From positions 248,001-312,000 of the forward strand of contig NZ_NJGU01000006.1 of assembly GCF_002213415.1 (NCBI RefSeq): a DNA stretch of 64,000 bases. The letters are read 5' to 3'. Below are positions 62,925 to 64,000 of this stretch, in pieces (the stretch's first letter is position 1; the number at the start of each line of letters is the position of its first letter). The DNA is from Herbaspirillum robiniae. GTDB taxonomy: Bacteria; Pseudomonadota; Gammaproteobacteria; Burkholderiales; Burkholderiaceae_D. The position numbers and the translations under genes were made by a program. Under the pieces are notes generated by a model that made no database searches, was not told the DNA's origin, and saw only the letters and a list, made by a program, of their open reading frames with translations.

Positions 62925-62955
62925 CGGCCGTACATTTAGTGCTCACGTACGGCCG
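62925..62955 (+). repeat. Hairpin between the binding-protein gene and livH
   Basis: CGGCCGTAC and GTACGGCCG pair exactly around a 13-base loop. It lies 45 bases after the binding-protein stop. It may be a processing or partial-termination structure that lowers permease expression. No T-run follows. Confidence 0.5.
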
Positions 62956-63139
62956 CGCTTCCCGCACCGGCCTTGGCGCTGGCGACGCTTTTCCAGCCTT
63001 ACGGCGGCATCTGTTCGGATGAATCGAATCGACCGCACGGAGGAACGCGCTGCCTCCCCTGCGTCGTCCGGACGAAAGTCAGGACTCAGCGTCGTTCAGC
63101 GGCCATCGCGCTGCAACGACGCCCCTTTGCGGAGCACCA

Positions 63140-64000
63140 ATGCAAATCGTTTTCCTGCTGGAACAAATACTCAACGGCCTGCTGGTCGGCGGCTATTACC
63201 TGCTGATCGCGCTGGGCCTGTCGCTGATCTTCAGCCTGGGCGGCATCGTCAACCTGGCGCACGGCGCCTTCTACGCGATCGGCGCCTACCTGGCCGTGGA
63301 GATCACCAAACACCTGGGCTTCACCGGCGCGGTGTTCATCTCGCCGATCGTGGTGGCCCTGATCGGCATCCTGTTCGAACGCTTCCTGCTGCGCCGTTTC
63401 TACTCGGCCGATCCCATCCTCGGCCTGCTCCTGACCTTCGGCCTGTCGATGGTGGCCGAGCAGCTGATCCGCATCGTCTGGGGCGCTTCGCCGCTGCCGG
63501 CCTCGATCCCGCCGGCCTTCAAGGGCCAGATCATGGTGGGCGACTTCATGTACTCCAAGTACCGTTTGCTGATGCTGGCCACCGTGCTGGCGGCGCTCAC
63601 GCTGATCTGGCTGCTGCTGAACAAGACCTCGTTCGGGCGCGTGGTGCGCGCCGGGGTGCAGAAGCCCGACATGGTCGCCGTGCTGGGCATCAAGCTGCAG
63701 CCCTACATGACCGCCATCGTGATGCTGGGCGTGGGCCTGGCGGCGCTGGCCGGCGTGCTGTTTGCGCCGATCTCGGGCGTGCATCCGGCCATGGGCGCGG
63801 AAATCATGACCGCCGCCTTCGTGGTGGTGGTGATCGGCGGCCTGGGCAGCTTCTGGGGCGTGATGGCCGCGGCGGTACTGGTGGGCGTGGTGCGCGGCAT
63901 CACCATCCAGTTCTACGCGCCGGCCGGCGAAGCCTCGATGTACCTGCTGATGCTGCTGGTACTGATCTTCCGTCCGCGCGGCCTGCTGGGCGAGCGCATC
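63140..64000 (+). CDS. livH: Branched-chain amino acid ABC transporter permease LivH (3' end outside)
   Basis: ATG 63140 has GGAG six bases upstream. The 287 codons in the window read MQIVFLLEQILNGLLVGGYY then LSLIFSLGGIVNLAHGAFYA, the conserved LivH start. They continue through ILGLLLTFGLSMVAEQLIR, and ISGVHPAMGAEIMTAAFVVV near 230, to LIFRPRGLLGERI. It is a multi-pass inner-membrane channel. No stop codon occurs before the window ends, so the gene is cut and livM and the ATPase genes probably follow. Confidence 0.93.
   Translation, partial: MQIVFLLEQILNGLLVGGYYLLIALGLSLIFSLGGIVNLAHGAFYAIGAYLAVEITKHLGFTGAVFISPIVVALIGILFERFLLRRFYSADPILGLLLTFGLSMVAEQLIRIVWGASPLPASIPPAFKGQIMVGDFMYSKYRLLMLATVLAALTLIWLLLNKTSFGRVVRAGVQKPDMVAVLGIKLQPYMTAIVMLGVGLAALAGVLFAPISGVHPAMGAEIMTAAFVVVVIGGLGSFWGVMAAAVLVGVVRGITIQFYAPAGEASMYLLMLLVLIFRPRGLLGERI

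Overview
The window looks like a chromosomal segment of a high-GC betaproteobacterium. Burkholderiales, and within them an Oxalobacteraceae/Herbaspirillum-like genome, is my best guess. This rests on the style of the core genes (fabI, yejABEF, rnhA/gloB, mltD, a split pqiA with pqiBC, long-form leuA, egtBD) and not on any search. Three compositional zones are visible by eye: mixed GC from 1 to about 17.3 kb with an AT-rich pocket at 2.2-9.3 kb, an AT-rich accessory block from about 17.3 to 32.3 kb, and uniform GC-rich core DNA from 32.3 kb to the end. No rRNA, tRNA or CRISPR array was seen.

Left accessory part (1-17.3 kb). It opens with the 3' part of a large HPII-type catalase (katE) and a PHB-depolymerase-type esterase. 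The AT-rich pocket (2.2-9.3 kb) holds very small unknown genes, often with their own intrinsic terminators, plus a DNA/RNA non-specific endonuclease, a lone tyrosine recombinase, a pair of paralogous ~90-aa proteins on opposite strands, two genes broken at homopolymers, and IS21-family remnants. From 9.5 to 14.2 kb comes a SemiSWEET-like protein, a tightly overlapping four-gene operon (acyl-CoA dehydrogenase-like, PIG-L deacetylase, NodS-like methyltransferase, family 2 glycosyltransferase), and a stress-type SDR. From 14.3 to 17.3 kb lies a TetR-MFS-SDR cassette in which two matching palindromes look like TetR operators.

Defence block (17.7-31.3 kb). A two-gene Gabija-like module (OLD-type nuclease GajA plus a short UvrD-like GajB) lies next to a five-gene operon with start/stop overlaps: calcineurin-like phosphoesterase, helical GASH-like protein, two TRAFAC-type GTPases of the double-GTPase kind, and a large GAP1-type protein. 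This GTPase-centred operon matches a class predicted from comparative genomics to be a biological conflict system; I know of no mechanism for it. It is the most interesting content of the window. A multi-pass membrane protein sits just upstream. IS21 istA remnants truncated near the same point occur at 3.2 kb and 31.7 kb.

Core part (32.3-64 kb). The order is rnhA and a methyltransferase (both minus), gloB, mltD, yejABEF (peptide uptake), fabI, rhlE, pqiA-pqiA-pqiB-pqiC (lipid transport across the envelope), leuA behind a leucine-rich leader peptide that suggests attenuation, egtD-egtB (ergothioneine), an ABC exporter, an old-yellow-enzyme reductase, a DedA protein, a Sel1-repeat protein, a lipoprotein, a small membrane protein, and a divergent GntR/FadR-type regulator next to a branched-chain-amino-acid-type ABC transporter (substrate-binding protein, then livH running off the right edge).
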